This document shows, one piece after another, positions 60,838 through 64,000 of a stretch of 64,000 nt of DNA. How positions within the stretch are numbered: position 1 is the stretch's first letter; each line of letters starts with the position of its first letter. The translations under genes and the position numbers were made by a program. The DNA is from Leifsonia sp. fls2-241-R2A-40a (GTDB taxonomy: Bacteria > Actinomycetota > Actinomycetes > Actinomycetales > Microbacteriaceae): assembly GCF_030209575.1 (NCBI RefSeq), contig NZ_JARVRS010000001.1:248001-312000 (forward strand), written 5' to 3'. The notes beneath the pieces are model-generated. The model made no database searches. It was not told the origin of the DNA and saw nothing but the letters and a program-made list of their open reading frames with translations.

Positions 60838-62280
60838 GTGACCGACTCCCCTCTTCCCCCCGCCGGCTGGTACCCGAATCCCGACGACGCAGGCGAGCTG
60901 CGCTGGTGGGACGGCACCGCCTGGACAGACCACACGGCAGAGCCCGGAACGGTGGCACCGGCCGCGGCCGCGGTGCGTCCTGCGCGCGCGGCACGGCGCA
61001 TCCCGCTGAGCACCTGGCTGGGCGGCGGACTGACGCTGCTCCTTCTCGCGCTCGTCGCTCCAGCGGGCTTCGGCGCCGTCCTCGTGCTGCTCGGGGTGGT
61101 CGCCCTGTTCACCGGCCTCTACACGGTGATCACGCGACGCCGTGGATGGGCGCTCCTCCCGAAATCGCGGCCGATCGGCCTCGGCGTGCTCGGCGGAGCA
61201 GTCGTCCTCTTCATCGTCGGCGGCAGTATCGCCGCGGGCGCGCATCCCGTCGATGCGGTCGACGCCGCGAGCGTCCGCACCACGACGCCCTCGCGGACGC
61301 CGTCCGCGACCCCGACCGCCCGCACCGCCGAGCCACTCGATCCGGAGACCGTCACCGCCGCCGAGAGCGGACCGGCCGTCGCCCTCGCCGACAACAGCGT
61401 GACCTCGAAGACCGCGCTCGAAGTGCTGGCGACCCTCCCGGTCAAGGGCAAGGCGCCCTCCACCGGCTACCAGCGCACCGCCGACTTCGGCGCCGCCTGG
61501 CTGGATGTGGACCGCAACGGCTGCGACACCCGCAACGACATCCTGTCGCGCGACCTGACCGACGCCGTCCGCCAGGGTCCGTGCAAGGTGTTGTCGGGGA
61601 CGCTCGACGACAAGTACACCGGGCAGAGCATCCACTTCGTCCGCGGGGCGCAGACCTCGGCGCTGGTGCAGATCGACCACATCGTGCCCCTGCAGAACGC
61701 CTGGATCACGGGTGCGCAGAAGCTCACCCAGGCGCAGCGGATCAGCCTGGCGAACGACCCGCTGAACCTGATGGCGGTCGACGGGAAGTCCAACGCACAG
61801 AAGTCCGCCGGGGACGCGGCGACCTGGCTGCCGGCGAACAAGCCGTTCCGCTGCGAGTACGTGGCGCGCCAGATCTCGGTGAAGGCGACCTACGGCCTGT
61901 GGGTGACCAGCGCGGAGCGCGCCGCGATGAAGCGCATCCTGAGTGGATGCTCGTCGCAGGCGGCGGAGTCGTCGGCGTTCACGCCGGCCGCTCCGACGCC
62001 GACCCCGACGGTCGCCGCTCCTGCTCCGGCTCCGGCGGCTCCCGCTCCTGCGCCGGTCCCGGTCCCGGTCCCTGTCGCTCCGGCTGTCCCCGCTGCTCCG
62101 GCGCCCGCTCCCCCGGCTCCGCCGGCTCCCGCTCCGCCGGCTCCTGCTCCCCCGGCGCAGGACGTGTACTACGCGAACTGCGACGCCGTGCGAGCGGCGG
62201 GCGCCGCCCCCATCCACATCGGCCAGCCCGGATACTCGCGCAAGCTCGACCGCGACGGGGACGGCATCGGCTGCGAATAG
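60838..62280 (+). CDS. DUF2510 - membrane - HNH (DUF1524-like) nuclease - excalibur protein
   Basis: A 480-residue multidomain protein. Residues about 6-35 are a DUF2510 segment (PAGWYPNPDDAGELRWWDGT). Three or four membrane helices follow (about 52-138). The external part contains an HNH nuclease core (VQIDHIVPLQNAWITGA with NDPLNLMAVDGKSNAQKSA), as in the DUF1524/GmrSD C-terminal group. A long Pro-Ala repeat linker (about 380-440) leads to a C-terminal excalibur calcium-binding motif (DVYYANCDAVRAAG ending in DRDGDGIGCE). GTG at 60838 follows GAGAAGGAC. It is probably a surface-anchored nuclease. Confidence 0.88.
   Translation: MTDSPLPPAGWYPNPDDAGELRWWDGTAWTDHTAEPGTVAPAAAAVRPARAARRIPLSTWLGGGLTLLLLALVAPAGFGAVLVLLGVVALFTGLYTVITRRRGWALLPKSRPIGLGVLGGAVVLFIVGGSIAAGAHPVDAVDAASVRTTTPSRTPSATPTARTAEPLDPETVTAAESGPAVALADNSVTSKTALEVLATLPVKGKAPSTGYQRTADFGAAWLDVDRNGCDTRNDILSRDLTDAVRQGPCKVLSGTLDDKYTGQSIHFVRGAQTSALVQIDHIVPLQNAWITGAQKLTQAQRISLANDPLNLMAVDGKSNAQKSAGDAATWLPANKPFRCEYVARQISVKATYGLWVTSAERAAMKRILSGCSSQAAESSAFTPAAPTPTPTVAAPAPAPAAPAPAPVPVPVPVAPAVPAAPAPAPPAPPAPAPPAPAPPAQDVYYANCDAVRAAGAAPIHIGQPGYSRKLDRDGDGIGCE
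61979..62160 (+). repeat. Pro/Ala codon repeat within the nuclease gene
   Basis: About 60 codons of alternating Pro, Ala and Val (CCGGCTCC-like units) encode a stiff, extended linker between the nuclease and the excalibur domain. The stretch is low complexity and could vary in length between strains. Confidence 0.8.
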
Positions 62281-62315
62281 GGCCGGCCTCTCCGTGAGAA
62301 CCGTAGAGTGAGGTC

Positions 62316-62534
62316 ATGACCGATCAGCAGCCCAAACGGCCGTGGTGGATCGCCGCCCGCAACCGGCGCGGCGCCCTCATCGTGGCGATCGGTTACACCG
62401 TCCTCTTCGTGCTCTTCGTGGTGATCGGCCTGAGCGGCGGCAGCTTCTGGAACTACCTCCTGGGGATCCTGGCGGCCGCACTGGCCGTGATGGAGTGGGC
62501 GACCTACGCCTACTTCCGGAAGCGCGAGAGCTGA
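62316..62534 (+). CDS. Small two-helix membrane protein (72 aa)
   Basis: A 72-residue membrane protein with two helices, ALIVAIGYTVLFVLFVVIGL and YLLGILAAALAVMEWATYAY, separated by a short SGGSFWN turn, and a basic C terminus. The ATG is preceded by GAGTGAGG. It begins 35 bases after the nuclease gene, so may be cotranscribed. No family is recognised. Confidence 0.75.
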   Translation: MTDQQPKRPWWIAARNRRGALIVAIGYTVLFVLFVVIGLSGGSFWNYLLGILAAALAVMEWATYAYFRKRES

Positions 62535-62551
62535 CTCCCCGGCGCTGAGAC

Positions 62552-63190
62552 TCAGCGACCCGCGCGGATGCGCCTGGCGAGCTGCGGATAGTCGATGACG
62601 ACACCGTCGTGATCGACGGTCAACTCGCTCGTGAAGTCCCGGGTGGCGCTGGTGTACCGGACGACCGCGTGGCCGGCCGCAGGGTCGTACGGCCCGGAAC
62701 GGTAGAGCTGCTCGCTGCGGATGACCGCGAGTGACGGCAGCGCGACCCACGCCATCACGAAGCGGGTCTCCGCGACCTCCTGGCGGTGGGCGCCGAGCCG
62801 CAGGATCGGCATGGTGTTCGTCACCGGGCAGAGGGCTAGATCGCAGTCGTCGGCGCCGTCGAGGGACTCGCCGCCCGCGATGCCCGGGTCGTCGAGCTCC
62901 TCCCCCTGGTGGGTGCGGACGCCCTCCTGCGCCGCCTCGCTGGTCCAGCGGCCGTGCGCATCCCGGACCAGCACCAGCCGGCGGCTGAACCCGCGCCCGA
63001 AGACGGCCACATCGAGCCGCGTGGTCACCCAGCTCGGCCCGGTCTCGAGCGACCAGCTGGTCACGTAGTCGGTCGTGCGCGAGGTGCCGAGCGCATCCAG
63101 CCGGTCCTCGGCGAGTGTGATGGTCGCCGCCTCCAGCCGCTCCGGATCGTCGTCGCCCACCCACTCGACGTGTCTCACCGCTCCGCGCAT
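62552..63190 (-). CDS. Putative glycolipid-binding family protein
   Basis: A 212-residue protein of the bacterial glycolipid-binding family (PF06475 type). Supporting segments are VRHVEWVGDDDPERLEA at the start, HGRWTSEAAQE, the core DDCDLALCPVTNTMPILRLG, VMAWVALPSLAVIRSEQLY and the final TVDHDGVVIDYPQLARRI. The binding activity is the family name only; no substrate is shown here. ATG at 63190 follows GGAGGTGG. It converges with the small membrane-protein gene. Confidence 0.85.
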   Translation of the reverse strand: MRGAVRHVEWVGDDDPERLEAATITLAEDRLDALGTSRTTDYVTSWSLETGPSWVTTRLDVAVFGRGFSRRLVLVRDAHGRWTSEAAQEGVRTHQGEELDDPGIAGGESLDGADDCDLALCPVTNTMPILRLGAHRQEVAETRFVMAWVALPSLAVIRSEQLYRSGPYDPAAGHAVVRYTSATRDFTSELTVDHDGVVIDYPQLARRIRAGR

Positions 63191-63367
63191 CCCGACCACC
63201 TCCGCTCCAGGATGGACCCTCGGCGTGCGGGGCTCAAGGCATCGATGCGGCCGGGAGCACGGGCCTGGCGTTGTCCGGCAGCCGGAATGCGGGTGGTCTC
63301 TCAGCCCTGGGGCTGAAAAAGCGTGCTGAGCGCCGTGACGCGGGCGACTTCGCTCTAGCGTGTGCTC

Positions 63368-64000
63368 ATGAGGTCGTTCTTGCGGGGCCAGCGCTGGCTG
63401 GCCGAACCGGTGTTCGCGATCGGATTCTTCGCGCTGTGGGCGATGGCGGAGGTGGGCCGCCACCAGCTCGTCCCGGGCTCTGTGCGGACGGAATCGCCGT
63501 TCTGGGCGGCCCTGCTCCTGCTGTCGGTCGCCATCGGGATCAGCCGGATCAGCCCGATCGGTGCCCTGGTGGCCGGAACAGCTCTTCTCGTCGGTCAGCT
63601 GCTGGTGCCGGCAGCGATCTTCGGCGCGCCGCTCATCTATCTCGGCTTCGTGCCCGTGATCGTCGTCGTCGCGGCGACGGTCGGAGGCCGATGGCGGTCC
63701 GTCGCCCTTGTGTTCGCTCTCGGTGCCGGGATCTCCGTGGCGGGTCTGTTGGCCTGGTGGTTCGGTGCCGGGCGGGGTGACGCCGCAGCTCGGACCATGC
63801 TCTTCGTCCTGTGCGCCGCCTTCGCGGCGATCGCCTGGGCGGCGGGGACGCTGGCGGGAATGGCGGCGAGCCAGCGCGAGAGCCGGAATCAACTCGCGCG
63901 ACTCTCCGACGAGCTCCGGCTGGCGGAGGTCGAGGCTGCGGCGACGAGCGAGCGGGAGCAGGTCGCCCAGGACGTTCACGACATCATGGCCCACTCGCTC
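63368..64000 (+). CDS. NarL-type sensor histidine kinase (3' truncated by window edge)
   Basis: The frame from ATG at 63368 stays open to the window end, giving 211 residues. The N-terminal part holds five or six membrane helices (for example VFAIGFFALWAMAEVG and FVPVIVVVAATVGGRW). A coiled linker follows (NQLARLSDELRLAEVEAAA), and the last visible residues REQVAQDVHDIMAHSL are the HisKA_3 phospho-acceptor box with His in DVHD. The ATP-binding domain and any response regulator lie beyond the window. Upstream, 63191-63367 holds only the divergent promoter region. Confidence 0.85.
   Translation, partial: MRSFLRGQRWLAEPVFAIGFFALWAMAEVGRHQLVPGSVRTESPFWAALLLLSVAIGISRISPIGALVAGTALLVGQLLVPAAIFGAPLIYLGFVPVIVVVAATVGGRWRSVALVFALGAGISVAGLLAWWFGAGRGDAAARTMLFVLCAAFAAIAWAAGTLAGMAASQRESRNQLARLSDELRLAEVEAAATSEREQVAQDVHDIMAHSL

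Noticed and set aside
61979-62160. Repetitive CCGGCTCC-like tract, considered as a CRISPR or tandem-repeat locus
   Set aside because: There are no spacers or regular unit; it is in frame and encodes a Pro/Ala linker.
1-64000. Search by eye for tRNA or rRNA genes, prophage, integrases and CRISPR
   Set aside because: No cloverleaf-like segment, ribosomal sequence, integrase, transposase or regular repeat-spacer array was seen; no gap is large enough for rRNA.

Overview
The window is high-G+C actinobacterial chromosome. Dense short-gap gene packing, frequent GTG starts, many ATGA/GTGA stop-start overlaps, recurrent GGATGCG-type codon strings and a DUF7882-type small protein point to Microbacteriaceae, probably a Leifsonia-like organism; that placement is inference from sequence style. 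I count 67 protein-coding genes, two of them cut by the window edges. I saw no tRNA or rRNA gene, insertion sequence, prophage, CRISPR array or replication origin. No stretch longer than 300 bases lacks a gene; the largest gaps are about 170-180 bases (11646-11816, 28945-29117, 63191-63367).

Left third (1-23.7 kb): metabolic and envelope genes. These include an oxidoreductase/XRE-regulator pair around a perfect palindrome, a NAD(P)H-hydrate dehydratase, a SulP/AI-2E/GAP membrane operon, an orphan HerA-like ATPase, a DUF2252 protein and a lone ABC ATPase. A translationally coupled cassette follows (acyl-CoA dehydrogenase, PIG-L deacetylase fused to methyltransferase, glycosyltransferase; 14.9-17.9 kb). 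After it come a TetR-controlled export protein and a four-gene operon that looks like a trans-envelope assembly (two coiled-coil proteins, a membrane protein with a coiled-coil tail, an OmpA-domain lipoprotein; 19.8-23.0 kb).

Middle (23.7-42.1 kb): a DUF4062/STAND-type ATPase with a hairpin over its start codon, several very small conserved-looking proteins, an EAL phosphodiesterase, a TetR-SDR pair, a DHA2-like MFS exporter, a zinc alcohol dehydrogenase, an ArsR-SRPBCC pair, a GH13 enzyme, and a MarR / F420-reductase-like / luciferase-like group.

Right third (42.1-64 kb): a complete L-rhamnose regulon on the minus strand (ABC importer RhaT-P-Q-S, mutarotase, isomerase, kinase, bifunctional aldolase/lactaldehyde dehydrogenase, and an L-lactate-oxidase-type enzyme), with a divergent LacI repressor and a perfect operator palindrome. 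Beyond it are a DUF4186 protein, a UvrA2-type ATPase without the UvrB-binding domain, thioredoxin, a PadR-ABC1 kinase pair with an operator-like dyad, a membrane-tethered DUF2510-HNH-excalibur nuclease, a glycolipid-binding-type protein, and the start of a NarL-type sensor kinase running off the edge.

Most promising for novelty: the four-gene envelope operon (19844-22967), the ACAD/PIG-L-methyltransferase/GT2 cassette (14938-17929), the DUF4062-STAND protein with its start-codon hairpin (24071-26636), and the long palindrome at 42089-42141.
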